Origin: Carbonactinospora thermoautotrophica
Lineage (GTDB): Bacteria; Actinomycetota; Actinomycetes; Streptomycetales; Carbonactinosporaceae
Direction: 5' to 3'
DNA length: 64,000 bases
Assembly: GCF_001543895.1 (NCBI RefSeq)
Contig: NZ_JYIJ01000018.1
Span: forward strand, 310,001 to 374,000
A model generated the notes under the pieces. It had not been told where the DNA came from, searched no databases, and saw only the letters and a list, made by a program, of their open reading frames with translations. Shown here piece by piece: positions 8,998 to 18,178 of this stretch (positions are counted from its first letter, which is position 1; every line of letters starts with the position of its first letter). A program made the position numbers and the translations under genes.

Positions 8998-9045
8998 CGT
9001 CGAGTGTGCGTGTCGTCACATGTGTGACGACACGCACACTCGACG
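8998..9045. repeat. 23-bp perfect inverted repeat (strong hairpin)
   Basis: Arms of 23 bases (beginning CGTCGAGTGTGCGTGTCGTC) flank a two-base centre, giving an almost uninterrupted 48-base palindrome. It lies in the 422-base gap between the small-gene pair (stop 8893) and the lipoprotein gene (start 9316), both on the plus strand, so a terminator for the upstream pair is the simplest reading. The rest of the gap shows no gene. Confidence 0.7.
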
Positions 9046-9315
9046 CCACCGGAGCCGGCGGGCCGTGCGGGCCCGGACTCCCGCGCCACCAACTCAACCC
9101 ACGCCCCCGCAACCCTGGTGACCCGAGAGAAACCGCCCGCACGGCCCGCCCTAGGCCCCGGCGCGCCCCCACGGTGTCCGACCGGTGCCGAATCGGGTGC
9201 GTGCCAGCGTCCGGCAAGCCCCCGACCGCGTGACAACCGCGCCTTGCCTCGGCGTTTTCGGGGTAGCGAACCTGCACCGGTACGGCGCTCGTGCCGCCCC
9301 CGAGGAGGTGGTCCA

Positions 9316-9849
9316 GTGTCACCGACCCGGATTCGCTGCGGGCCCGCGCTGGCACTCGGCGCGGCGCTCACGCTGGCCGTGCCGCTGTGCGCCGCCTGCG
9401 GCCAGCAGGACGGGCCGCGCGCGGCCCCGCCGCCGGCGGGCCACCCGGCAGAGCAGCCGCCAGGAGAGCTGGCAGGACCCCCCGAAGTCCCCGCCGAGCT
9501 GGTCGCGCAGGCGCGCCGGGTCCGCGCGGACCGGCTCGTGGCCGAGGGTCGCGGCGTGCGGGTGGAGGAGGTGCGCCTGCCCCAGCCGTACCAGCTCCAG
9601 GCCGGCCAGCCCGCGGTCCAGCGGTTGCTGCGGATCACCGTCGAGGGGCGGTTCCAGGCGCGTGCGCTGCCGCTGGTCCTGTACGTGGACGGCGTCCCGG
9701 TCAGCCGCGCGGTCGAGGCGCCCGACCTGCGGAGCGTGAGCGCCGTGCTGCTCGACCCCGGCCTGGTCCGGGACGGGGCGCGGGTCTCCTACCGGTACGG
9801 CGGACACGGGCCGCAGACGGCCGCCGGAACGTTGCGGGTGGTGCGGTGA
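9316..9849 (+). CDS. Putative lipoprotein, unknown function
   Basis: A 177-residue protein from GTG 9316, chosen because GAGGAGGTGG precedes it and because a signal sequence begins there (MSPTRIRCGPALALGAALTL). The hydrophobic stretch ends in LCAACGQQDG, a plausible but non-standard lipobox with Cys at about residue 29. A Pro/Ala-rich linker and a ~110-residue domain follow (LQAGQPAVQRLLRITVEG..., ALPLVLYVDGVPVSRAVEAPD). It overlaps the secreted hydrolase gene by one base (TGATG), so the two proteins are likely co-translated and may act together at the cell surface. Confidence 0.6.
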   Translation: MSPTRIRCGPALALGAALTLAVPLCAACGQQDGPRAAPPPAGHPAEQPPGELAGPPEVPAELVAQARRVRADRLVAEGRGVRVEEVRLPQPYQLQAGQPAVQRLLRITVEGRFQARALPLVLYVDGVPVSRAVEAPDLRSVSAVLLDPGLVRDGARVSYRYGGHGPQTAAGTLRVVR

Positions 9850-11666
9850 TGGGCACGCGGTCCCGGGGCTTCCCGCAGCTCGCCCGGACAGCGGTGACGG
9901 CGGCGGTGACGGCGGCGGTGACGGCGGCCGGCGCCCTGGCGGCGGCCCCGGCGCAGGCCCAGGTCCGGGCCGGCCCAGTCTCCAGGCCGCAACCGGCCGG
10001 GCCGCCCACGCCCGCGGTGCCGGACCCGATGCCGCCCGGCCGGTACCGGGTGGCCAGCGCCACGTACGACTTCGGGGACAGCGCCGTCGCGATCCCCGGC
10101 TTCCCGATCAAGGTCGAGCTGCGCGGTGTCGTCCACTACCCGGTGCGGCCGCGCGGGCACCGGTTCCCGCTGGTGCTGTTCCTGCACGGCCGGCACGCCA
10201 CCTGCGGCTCGGGCGAGGAGATCAGCCTCGACTGGCCGTGCCCCAAGCGCCTGCGGCCGATCCCGAGCTACCGCGGGTACGACTACCTGGCCCGGCACCT
10301 GGCCAGCCACGGGTACGTCGTCGTGTCGATCAGCGCCAACGCGATCAACGCGCGCGACAACGAGGTCCAGGACTTCGGCATGGCCGCCCGTGCCCGGCTC
10401 ATCCAGCGGCACCTGGAGCGGTGGCATCGGTGGGGCACCGTCGGCGGGACGCCGTTCGGCCGGCGGTTCGTCGGCGCGATCGACTTCAGCCGGGTGGGCG
10501 CGGTGGGCCACTCCCGCGGCGGGGAGGGGGTGGTGGCGTACGCGGCCGGCCACGCGGGCCGGGCGCTGCCGTACGCGCTGCGGGCCGTGCTGCCGCTGGC
10601 CCCGACCGACTTCGCGCGCCACGCGGTGACCCGCGTGCCGTTGGGGGTCATGCTGCCGTACTGCGACGGCGACGTGTCGGACCTGCAGGGTGTGCACTTC
10701 TACGACGACTCCCGGTACGCGCTGCGCGGCGACCCGGCGGCCAAGCACACGGTCACCGTGTTCGGCGCCAACCACAACTTCTTCAACACGGTCTGGTCAC
10801 CGGCCAGCGGGCAGCCGGGCGCGTTCGACGACGCGGGCTGGCGCAACCCCGGCGGCGTGTGCGACCCGGGGCGGCCGACCCGCCTGGGTGAGGCAGGGCA
10901 GCGCGCGGTCGCGATCGCGTACGTGACCAGCTTCTTCCGGTACTACCTGGGGCGGGAGCGCCGGTTCGGCCCGCTGTGGACGGGGGCGGCGCTCCCGCCG
11001 CGCAGCGTGCCCGGGCGGGTCCTGGTGACCTACCACGCGCCCGACACCCCCCGGACCCGCAAGGACGTCAACCGGCTGGCCAGCCCGCGTGACCTGAGCG
11101 TCGACGCGTTGGGCGGCCCGGTCACGCTGCGCGGCCTGACCGGGGCGCGGATCTGTCAGAACCGGGCCGGCGGGGCCGCATGCCTGAGCTTGACCCGCCG
11201 GGTGCCGTCGCAGTCCGAGCCGCACGCCGACAGCGCCGTCTTCGGCACCCCGGGCACCCCGCTGTTCAAGGCGCAGTGGCGGGGCGGGGGCGCGCAACTG
11301 GTGAACGGGTTGCCACGCGGCCAGCGCGACCTGAGGCGGTACCAGGCGGTGCAGTTCCGGGCGGCGATCGACTTCTCCGACCTGCGCAACCCGCTCGGTG
11401 TCGCGCAGGACCTGCGGATCGTGCTGGTCGACGGGCGGGGGAGGAGCGCCGGGGTGGCCGTCGCCCCGTACACCCGCGCGCTGGCTTTCCCGCCGATGGC
11501 CCGGCTGAAGCGCGACCTGGCCCCGCACTTCCTGCTCGACCAGGTGCGGGTGCCGTTGCGGGCGTTCCGCGGCGTCGACCTGGCCGACGTGCGGGCGGTC
11601 AAGCTGGTCTTCGACCGGATGCCGAGCGGTTCGCTCGGGATCAGCGACCTGCTCCTGACGTCGTGA
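9849..11666 (+). CDS. Secreted alpha/beta hydrolase
   Basis: A 605-residue protein. It has an N-terminal signal region (RTAVTAAVTAAVTAAGALAA...AQAQ), then an alpha/beta hydrolase core: oxyanion strand FPLVLFLHGRHATC, nucleophile elbow AVGHSRGGEG (Ser ~215), acid in LPYCDGDVSDLQG and likely His in GANHNFFN. About 200 further residues form a C-terminal beta-rich domain (FKAQWRGGGAQLVNGLP..., RIVLVDGRGRSAGVAVAPY). Two cysteine pairs fit an extracytoplasmic protein. The substrate is unknown; the family contains large secreted actinobacterial esterases/lipases. The signal region is encoded by repeated GCGGTGACGGCG units (VTAAVTAAVTAA), a possible replication-slippage tract. Confidence 0.75.
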   Translation: MGTRSRGFPQLARTAVTAAVTAAVTAAGALAAAPAQAQVRAGPVSRPQPAGPPTPAVPDPMPPGRYRVASATYDFGDSAVAIPGFPIKVELRGVVHYPVRPRGHRFPLVLFLHGRHATCGSGEEISLDWPCPKRLRPIPSYRGYDYLARHLASHGYVVVSISANAINARDNEVQDFGMAARARLIQRHLERWHRWGTVGGTPFGRRFVGAIDFSRVGAVGHSRGGEGVVAYAAGHAGRALPYALRAVLPLAPTDFARHAVTRVPLGVMLPYCDGDVSDLQGVHFYDDSRYALRGDPAAKHTVTVFGANHNFFNTVWSPASGQPGAFDDAGWRNPGGVCDPGRPTRLGEAGQRAVAIAYVTSFFRYYLGRERRFGPLWTGAALPPRSVPGRVLVTYHAPDTPRTRKDVNRLASPRDLSVDALGGPVTLRGLTGARICQNRAGGAACLSLTRRVPSQSEPHADSAVFGTPGTPLFKAQWRGGGAQLVNGLPRGQRDLRRYQAVQFRAAIDFSDLRNPLGVAQDLRIVLVDGRGRSAGVAVAPYTRALAFPPMARLKRDLAPHFLLDQVRVPLRAFRGVDLADVRAVKLVFDRMPSGSLGISDLLLTS

Positions 11667-11676
11667 GGCGGCTCAG

Positions 11677-11725
11677 GAGCCGGGGCCCGGGCACGACTCG
11701 GGGACTTCGCACCGGGCCCCGGCTC
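11677..11725. terminator. Hairpin terminator after secreted hydrolase
   Basis: 14-base arms (GAGCCGGGGCCCGG and complement) around a 21-base loop, 10 bases after the stop at 11666. No gene is visible in the remaining ~200 bases up to the panB stop. Confidence 0.6.
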
Positions 11726-11925
11726 TGGGTGGCCCCGCAGGGCCGTTTCGGAGAATCCGGGAGGAGCCTGCTCAAACCCCCGGAGGCATTGATCAAATAC
11801 CCGGAACCAGGCGTGCCGCAAACGCGTCCCGCGCCGCCGTGTCTTCGCGTATCGTCCCCCTTTCCCGGACCGGCGGCGTGTTACGGCGGACCCGGGCCGC
11901 GCGGCCCGGGTCCGCCGGTGGCGGT

Positions 11926-12783
11926 TCAGTGGTACGAGTGCTCCTCGCCGGGGTACACCCCGTCGCGGACCTCCTCGGCGAACCGCCGTGCCGCGCCCAG
12001 CAGGACCGATCGCACGTCGGCGTACTGCTTCACGAACTTCGGCGTCTTGCCCGGCGTGAGGCCGGCCATGTCGCCCCAGACCAGGACCTGGGCGTCGCAG
12101 TGCGGGCCGGCGCCGATGCCGATGGTCGGGATGGACAGGCTCTCGGTGATCCGCTGCGCCAGCTCGGCCGGGACCAGTTCCAGGACGACGGCGAACGCGC
12201 CGGCCTCCTCCAGCGCCTTGGCGTCGCGCAGGAGTTGCTCGGCGGCTTCGGGGCCGCGGCCCTGGACCCGGTACCCGCCGAGCACGTGCACCGACTGCGG
12301 CGTGAGCCCGATGTGCGCCATCACCGGGATGCCGGCCTCGACCATGGCCTCGACCTGCGGCAGGACCCGGTGCCCGCCCTCCAGCTTGACCGCTTGGGCG
12401 CCACCCTCCTTCAGGAAGCGGGTGGCGTTCTCCAGCGCCTGGGCGACGGAGACCTGGTACGAGCCGAAGGGCAGGTCGGCCACCACGAGGGACCGCCGGG
12501 TGCCCCGGACGACGGCCTTCACCAGGACGAGCAGCTCGTCCATGGTGACCGGGACGGTGTTGTCGTACCCCAGGTGGTTGTCGGCGGCGGAGTCACCGAC
12601 GAGCAGGACCGGGATGCCGGCTTCGTCGAACACCCCGGCGATCCGCGCGTCGTAGGCGGTCAGCATCGCCCACCGCTCGCCGCGCTGCTTGGCCGCGAGG
12701 AGGTCCCGGGTGGTGACGCGGCGGCCCGTGCCGGTGCCGCCGTACAGGGTCAGGGATTGGCCAGAGGCAGATGTCGTGGACAT
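11926..12783 (-). CDS. panB: 3-methyl-2-oxobutanoate hydroxymethyltransferase
   Basis: Transfers a hydroxymethyl group from methylene-tetrahydrofolate to alpha-ketoisovalerate, the first committed step of pantothenate synthesis. The 285-residue protein carries all family landmarks: [48 protein letters not shown] (Mg2+-binding Asp), [48 protein letters not shown]. Its presence close to glnA2-glnE agrees with the M. tuberculosis order. The start is ATG 12783; a divergent MFS/TetR unit lies upstream. Confidence 0.96.
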   Translation of the reverse strand: MSTTSASGQSLTLYGGTGTGRRVTTRDLLAAKQRGERWAMLTAYDARIAGVFDEAGIPVLLVGDSAADNHLGYDNTVPVTMDELLVLVKAVVRGTRRSLVVADLPFGSYQVSVAQALENATRFLKEGGAQAVKLEGGHRVLPQVEAMVEAGIPVMAHIGLTPQSVHVLGGYRVQGRGPEAAEQLLRDAKALEEAGAFAVVLELVPAELAQRITESLSIPTIGIGAGPHCDAQVLVWGDMAGLTPGKTPKFVKQYADVRSVLLGAARRFAEEVRDGVYPGEEHSYH

Positions 12784-12880
12784 AGCTCACTCCCAATCTC
12801 GAGGCGCCACGGTGGCGTCCCCGGACTACCGCCCATGGTGACACGATGATGTGCCTTGTCCACCCCTCACCCTGGTTCTG

Positions 12881-12899
12881 ATACGGAACTGTTTCGTAT
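12881..12899. promoter_or_regulatory. Likely TetR operator upstream of the MFS pump
   Basis: Imperfect palindrome ATACGGAA-CTG-TTTCGTAT (7 of 8 positions match) between the divergent panB and MFS starts, 54 bases ahead of the MFS ATG. ATACGAAA/TTTCGTAT half-sites are common for TetR pump repressors, and a TetR gene follows the pump at 14554. Binding by that protein is inferred. Confidence 0.55.
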
Positions 12900-12952
12900 T
12901 GAAATCTCCGGGGATATCCCGGGGAACGGTACGCCTGTCGAAAGCTGTCCCC

Positions 12953-14548
12953 ATGGAGAACGCGAGCACACAGCCCACTACGGACGCCGGTCATCCACGT
13001 CGCTGGACGATCCTCGCCGTCCTGGTCTTCAGCCTCCTCGTCGTCGTCCTGGACAACTCGATCCTCAACGTGGCCCTGCGCGTCATCGCCGATCCCCGCC
13101 AGGGGCTCGGCGCCACCCAGAGCGAGCTGGAGTGGGCGATCAACTCCTACACGCTCGTCTTCGCCGGGCTGCTCTTCACCTGGGGCGTCCTCGGCGACCG
13201 GTACGGGCGCAAGCGCGTCCTGCTGCTCGGCATGGCGCTGTTCGGCCTGGCCTCGCTGGTCTCCGCCTACGCCCAGAGCCCCGGGCAGCTCATCGTCATG
13301 CGGGCGCTCATGGGCTTCGGCGGCGCGGCGATCCTGCCCAACTCCCTCGCGATCATCACCAACGTCTTCTCCGCCCGGGAGCGCATCAAGGCGTTCGCGG
13401 TCTGGAGTGGTGCGGTCGGGCTGGCCATCGCGATCGGGCCGGTCACCGGCGGCTTCCTGCTGGAGCACTTCTGGTGGGGCTCGATCTTCCTGGTGAACGT
13501 GCCGATCGTGGCGCTGGGCTCGGCGCTGATGCTCCTCGTGGTGCCCGAGTCGAGGAACCCGCGTCCGGGGCGCCTCGACCCGCTCGGCGTGGTGCTCTCC
13601 ATCGCCGCGCTGGTCACCGTCGTGTACGGCATCATTCGCGCCGGCCAGCTCGGCACCTGGCTGACCGCCGAGGTCCTCGCCACGCTCGCGGTCGGGCTGG
13701 GGCTGCTCGTGCTCTTCGTCCGGCACGAGGCGCGCAGCGACCACCCCGCGCTCGACGTGCGGCTGTTCCGCGACCCGCGGCTGTCCGCCAGCGCCGCCGC
13801 CATCGCCCTGGTGTTCTTCGCGCTCATGGGCGTGACGTTCTTCATGGTCTTCTACCTGCAGAGCGTGCGCGGCTTCGGCCCGCTCGAATCCGGGGCGGTG
13901 CTGCTGCCGATGGCCGTCGCGCAGCTGCTCCTCGCGCCGCGCAGCGCCGCGCTCGCCCAGCGGTTCGGCACCAAGGCCGTGGCGGCGGGCGGGCTCGCCG
14001 GGGTGGCCCTGATGCTGTACGCGATCTCGTTCGCCGACCGCGACCTCCCGATCTGGCAGCTGGAGATCATCCTGTTCCTGCTCGGCGCCGGCATGGCGCA
14101 CGTCATGTCGCCGGTCACCGACGCGGTCATGACGGTCGTGCCGCGCGAGCAGGCCGGGGCGGGCTCGGCGATCAACAACATCTCCCGCCAGGTGGGCGGC
14201 GCGCTCGGCGTCGCGGTCCTCGGCTCGCTGCTCTCCTCGGTGTACCGGAGCCGGATGGGCGAGCGGCTGGCCTTCCTCCCCCCGGGCACCCGCCACGCCG
14301 CCGGCGAGTCGATCGAGGCCACCCTCGCGGCCGCCCGGCAGGCCGGCCCGCGGGGCGCGACGCTGGTCGGGCCGGCCATGGACGCGTTCGTCCACGCCAT
14401 GCACGTGGTGGCCTGGTGCTCGGCCGCCGTCGCGGCCCTGGGCGTGCTGGTCGTGCTCGTCTGGCTGCCGCAGCGCCCGCACGAGGGCAGGCCCGGCGCG
14501 CCGGCCGCGCCCGCCGGAACGGAACCCGCACGAGCCCTGCGGAAGTGA
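12953..14548 (+). CDS. MFS drug:H+ antiporter, DHA2 (EmrB/QacA) family
   Basis: A 531-residue inner-membrane transporter with about 14 hydrophobic segments. Motif A is [13 protein letters not shown] after TM2 and the antiporter motif C region is [18 protein letters not shown] in TM5. [11 protein letters not shown] in TM1 matches motif D of DHA2 pumps (LDxTVVNVAL). The cytoplasmic C-terminus is Pro/Ala-rich. ATG 12953 is favoured because it directly precedes the family N-terminus ([20 protein letters not shown]). The tetR gene follows 5 bases after the stop, so pump and repressor form an operon, probably induced by a substrate that releases TetR. Confidence 0.9.
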   Translation: MENASTQPTTDAGHPRRWTILAVLVFSLLVVVLDNSILNVALRVIADPRQGLGATQSELEWAINSYTLVFAGLLFTWGVLGDRYGRKRVLLLGMALFGLASLVSAYAQSPGQLIVMRALMGFGGAAILPNSLAIITNVFSARERIKAFAVWSGAVGLAIAIGPVTGGFLLEHFWWGSIFLVNVPIVALGSALMLLVVPESRNPRPGRLDPLGVVLSIAALVTVVYGIIRAGQLGTWLTAEVLATLAVGLGLLVLFVRHEARSDHPALDVRLFRDPRLSASAAAIALVFFALMGVTFFMVFYLQSVRGFGPLESGAVLLPMAVAQLLLAPRSAALAQRFGTKAVAAGGLAGVALMLYAISFADRDLPIWQLEIILFLLGAGMAHVMSPVTDAVMTVVPREQAGAGSAINNISRQVGGALGVAVLGSLLSSVYRSRMGERLAFLPPGTRHAAGESIEATLAAARQAGPRGATLVGPAMDAFVHAMHVVAWCSAAVAALGVLVVLVWLPQRPHEGRPGAPAAPAGTEPARALRK

Positions 14549-14553
14549 GCGCC

Positions 14554-15186
14554 ATGACGTCCACGGCTACCAGCGGGACGACGAGCCCGGAACCCCGGGG
14601 ACCCCGGTCCCCGGGGCGGCCGCGCAGCGAGCGCGCGGAAAAGGCGATCATCGAGGCGACGCTCGAACTGCTGGGCGAGCACGGGTACGCCGCGCTCGCC
14701 ATCGAGGCGATCGCCGCGAAGGCCGGCGTCGGCAAGACCACCATCTACCGCCGGTGGCCGAACAAGGAGGAGCTGGTCCTCGACGCGCTCGCCGCCACCA
14801 GCGTCCCCCTCGGGGAGCTGCCCGGCACGTCGCTGCGCGACGACCTCATCGCCTGCGTGGAGTACGTGCGCCGCAGCCGAGGGAGCCGGAGCACCCGGCT
14901 GTTCCCGCTGATGATGCTGGAGGGTCTGAACAACCCGCGGTTGCGCGAGCGCTACGAGACGGTGGTGCTCGAGCCGCGCCGGGAGGTCCTGCGGGGGGTG
15001 CTGCGCCGCGGCATCGAGGCCGGCGAGCTGCCCCCGGACTTCGACGTGGACCTGGGGGTGGCGCTGATCGTCGGCCCCATCCTGTACCTCACGAAGGTGT
15101 GGAACGTCCCCGACGACCAGCTTCCCGACGACGTGGCCGCCCGGATCGTCGACAGCGTCCTGGACGGCATCCGCGCCCGGCGCTGA
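14554..15186 (+). CDS. TetR family repressor of the adjacent pump
   Basis: A 210-residue protein. Residues ~30-80 hold the TetR helix-turn-helix ([45 protein letters not shown]). The C-terminal part ([30 protein letters not shown]) matches the TetR_C ligand/dimer domain of the same subfamily. It probably binds the palindrome at 12881-12899 and controls its own operon. ATG 14554 is chosen; a GTG at 14545 that overlaps the MFS stop is the alternative. Confidence 0.88.
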   Translation: MTSTATSGTTSPEPRGPRSPGRPRSERAEKAIIEATLELLGEHGYAALAIEAIAAKAGVGKTTIYRRWPNKEELVLDALAATSVPLGELPGTSLRDDLIACVEYVRRSRGSRSTRLFPLMMLEGLNNPRLRERYETVVLEPRREVLRGVLRRGIEAGELPPDFDVDLGVALIVGPILYLTKVWNVPDDQLPDDVAARIVDSVLDGIRARR

Positions 15187-15221
15187 GAGCCGGGCGGCCT
15201 GGTCAGCGCGGCCGGTCAGCC

Positions 15222-17084
15222 TCAGCTCTCCTGCCGGGCCGGGTGCTCCCCGGCCCGGTCGTCCCCGCCCGGGACGCCGGACTCGGCGAGGACCTCGGGC
15301 GGCTCCGGTGCCGCGTGGCCCGGCGCGACCTCGTGCCAGCGGTTCGTGATCGGCAGCCGGCGGTCCCGGCCGAACGCCTTGAGGGTGATCTTCGGGCCGG
15401 GCGGGTACTGGCGCCGCTTGTACTCGGCCCGGTCCACCAGCGCGATCACCCGCTCCACCAGAGCGGTGTCGAACCCGGCGGCGATCAGCTCCCGCAGCCC
15501 CTTGTCCTGCTCGACGTAGTCGTCCAGCACGTCGTCCAGCAGCTCGTACGGCGGCAGCGAGTCGGTGTCCAGCTGGCCCGGCCGCAGCTCCGCGCTCGGC
15601 GGCTTGGTGATCGAACGCTCCGGGATCGGCGGGGTCTCACCACGCTGCCGGGCCACCTCGTTGCGCCACCTAGCGAGCCGCCACACCAGGGTCTTGGGGA
15701 CGTCCTTCAGCGGCGCGAACCCGCCGACCGCGTCGCCGTACAAGGTGGAGTACCCGACCGCCAGCTCGCTCTTGTTACCGGTGGCGAGCACCAGGTGGCC
15801 GTGCTGGTTCGACAGCCCCATGAGCGTCATGCCACGCACCCGGGCCTGCAGGTTCTCCTGGGCGACCCCGGTCAGGTGCAGGTGATCCAGGAACACCCGA
15901 ACCATCGGCGCGATCGGCACCACCCGGTAGTTGAGCCCGGTCCGGCGCGCCAGCTCGGCCGCGTCCTCCACCGAATGCTGCGAGGAGTACTCGCTGGGCA
16001 TCGAGATCCCGTACACGTTCCGCGCGCCGATCGCGTCGCACGCCACCGCGGCGGCCAGCGCCGAGTCGATGCCGCCGGACAGGCCCAGGATCACGGTCTT
16101 GAAGCCGTTCTTCACCACGTAGTCCCGCAGGCCGGTCACCAGCGCGGTGTACACCTCGGCCTCGTCGCAGAGCCGGTCCGCCACACCCGCCTGGATCGGC
16201 TCGTACGCGGGCAGTGGCTCGCCCGACAGCACGTGCCACTCGATCGCGATCACCCCGCCGTCCGGCTCGGTGTGGCGGTCCGGCCGGGCGCCGTCGGACG
16301 CCGCCGGCAGGTCCAGGTCGACGAGCAGGCAGCCTTCCTCGAACTGCGGCGCCCGGGCCAGCACGTCCCCGTCGCTGGACACCACGATCGAGTCGCCGTC
16401 GAACACCAGCTCGTCCTGGCCGCCGACCAGGTTCACGTACGCGAGCGTGCAGCCCGCTTCGCTGGCCCGCTTGCGGACCAGGTCCAGGCGCACGTCGTCC
16501 TTGTTCAGCTCGTACGGGGAACCGTTGATCACCAGCAGCAGGCCGGTGCCGGCGGTGCGCGCCGCCGCGACCGGGCCGCCGTCCTGCCACAGGTCCTCGC
16601 AGATGGTGAGGGCGACGTCCACCCCGTGGTGGCGGACGACGTGGAGGGTGTCGCCGGGCACGAAGTACCGGAACTCGTCGAACACCCCGTAGTTCGGCAG
16701 GTGGTGCTTGGCGTACCGGGCGACCACCCGCCCGCCGTGCAGGAACGCCGCCGCGTTGAGCGGGGACCCGGCCGGCTTGCCGAGTCGCGGCACGGCGTCG
16801 GGCGCGCCGTCCAGGTATCCCACCGCGACCAGCGTCTCGCCGAGCCCGGCGTCCGCCAGCCGCCCGGCCAGCCGGTCCAGGGCCGCGCGCGAGGCCTCGA
16901 CGAACGACCGGCGCAGGGCGAGATCCTCGACCGGGTACCCGGTCAGCGCCATCTCCGGGAACACCACCAGGTGCGCGCCCCGGTCAGCGGCGTGCCGGGT
17001 CCAGCGCAGGATCTTCTCGGCGTTGCCCTCGATGTCGCCGACGGTGAAATCAACCTGGTTCAGCGCGAGACGAAGCTGTGCCAC
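15222..17084 (-). CDS. nadE: Glutamine-dependent NAD+ synthetase
   Basis: Makes NAD+ from deamido-NAD+, ATP and glutamine. The 620-residue protein fuses an N-terminal nitrilase-fold glutaminase (Glu in FPEMALTGYP, Lys in RYAKHHLPNYG, Cys in LTICEDLWQDG) to a C-terminal N-type ATP pyrophosphatase (LGLSGGIDSALAAAVA near residue 333; ATGNKSELAVGYSTLYGD). The length and N-terminus MAQLRLALNQVDFTVGD fit the actinobacterial two-domain form. The start is GTG 17084. The ureohydrolase remnant lies ~90 bases downstream of its start on the same strand. Confidence 0.95.
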   Translation of the reverse strand: MAQLRLALNQVDFTVGDIEGNAEKILRWTRHAADRGAHLVVFPEMALTGYPVEDLALRRSFVEASRAALDRLAGRLADAGLGETLVAVGYLDGAPDAVPRLGKPAGSPLNAAAFLHGGRVVARYAKHHLPNYGVFDEFRYFVPGDTLHVVRHHGVDVALTICEDLWQDGGPVAAARTAGTGLLLVINGSPYELNKDDVRLDLVRKRASEAGCTLAYVNLVGGQDELVFDGDSIVVSSDGDVLARAPQFEEGCLLVDLDLPAASDGARPDRHTEPDGGVIAIEWHVLSGEPLPAYEPIQAGVADRLCDEAEVYTALVTGLRDYVVKNGFKTVILGLSGGIDSALAAAVACDAIGARNVYGISMPSEYSSQHSVEDAAELARRTGLNYRVVPIAPMVRVFLDHLHLTGVAQENLQARVRGMTLMGLSNQHGHLVLATGNKSELAVGYSTLYGDAVGGFAPLKDVPKTLVWRLARWRNEVARQRGETPPIPERSITKPPSAELRPGQLDTDSLPPYELLDDVLDDYVEQDKGLRELIAAGFDTALVERVIALVDRAEYKRRQYPPGPKITLKAFGRDRRLPITNRWHEVAPGHAAPEPPEVLAESGVPGGDDRAGEHPARQES

Positions 17085-17176
17085 GCTTATGAGCTTATGC
17101 GTAAAGCCGCCCCGAGCCGGAGGCGGACGTGATCCCGGCTCCGGTGGCGGCCCGGCACGCGGCTCGGGGCCGGTCG

Positions 17177-17936
17177 TCAGGTCGCGCGCCCCAGCGCGGC
17201 GAGCACCGGGTCGGTCAGCGCGCGCGCCCGCGCGCCCACCCCGCGCCCCGGGTGCCAGGTGCAGGCGAGGCCCACCGCCGCGACCCGGCCGGTGCGGACC
17301 ACCTGGAGCGCGGCGGCCAGCACCTGGGCCAGACGCGGGCCGCCGGGGGCGGGGAAGCGCAGCCCGGACAGGTCAGCCGGGTCCACCACGTCGAAGTCCA
17401 GGTGCAGGTACACCGCCCCGTCCGGGAGCACGTCCTCGGCCAGCCCCTGGACCGGGCACCGCCGGATGCCGGACCCGGCCAGGTACACCTTCTCCGGCGG
17501 ATCCAGGTCGCGGGCGTCCACCAGGACCATCCGTTCCTCGGACACCGGCCACAGGCCGATCCGCTCCGCCACGGTCGGGTCGCCCGCGCCGGTGAGCATC
17601 CGCAGCGGCATCCCGCCCAGGTAGCCGGACCGGCTGCTCTCCGGCGTGTGCAGGTCCCCGTGCCCGTCGAACCCAGACGACGGCCGGGTCCAGGCCGGCG
17701 CGCTGCAACCCGGCGACGGTGCCCAGCGCCGTGGTGCAGTCGCCGGAAGCGACGACCGGGCAGCCGTCCCGGCACCCGCGGCGCACGGCGTCGGCAACGT
17801 ACTCATACAGGTACGCCATCCGCTCCCAGGGGGTGCCGTCCGGCAGCGGGGGAGTGATCACGCTGGTCGGCACGACCGGGACGTCGAGGTCCGGGAAGTA
17901 CTCATCCAGGTGGTACGGCACGAGGACGACGGTCAT
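17177..17936 (-). pseudogene. Ureohydrolase (arginase/agmatinase/formiminoglutamase fold), split by a frameshift
   Basis: Two overlapping frames join into one ureohydrolase of about 250 residues. The first (from ATG 17936) gives MTVVLVPYHLDEYFPDLD... VASGDCTTALGTVAGLQRAG and ends in DPAVVW. The second continues with FDGHGDLHTPES, the DxHxD metal motif, and later LHLDFDVVDPAD, the DxDxxDP motif. The break is at 17672-17674, where CCC would have to be CC for a single frame. All metal ligands are intact across the junction, so either one extra base is a sequencing error or the gene was very recently inactivated. The substrate cannot be decided; short members (~250 aa) are common in actinobacteria and often uncharacterised. 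Confidence 0.75.
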
Positions 17937-18178
17937 GTGGGCGAGGCTAGTGGCAGATTCCCCTTACGGGCAGGGGGGATTCCGCTCCGGACCGGACGAT
18001 CCGGGCCGCGCCGCCGTCCCCGACTCAAGACGCCGGTCACCGGCCCGGACTGTCGCTCGGCCCGCGGGCGGTGAGCCGGTAGATTGCGAAATGCTCGCGA
18101 AACAACGCGGCGCGATACTCTGACCGACGAGGGACGGCCCCGAGCCGGCAGTGAGGCCCCTGAGCAGGGGGAGGACAC

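Noticed and set aside
9880..9930. GCGGTGACGGCG repeats considered as a regulatory repeat array
   Set aside because: They lie inside the signal-peptide coding part of the secreted hydrolase (VTAA repeats), so coding slippage is the simpler reading.
12593..14482. A 629-codon minus-strand frame opposite the MFS pump
   Set aside because: Composition is repetitive His/Asp/Arg/Glu and no family pattern; the plus-strand transporter explains the codon bias.
18085..18110. GAAAT-n6-GAAAC upstream of glnA2 as a GlnR box
   Set aside because: Only the b-half fits; the a-half does not match gTnAc, unlike the clear site at glnA1.
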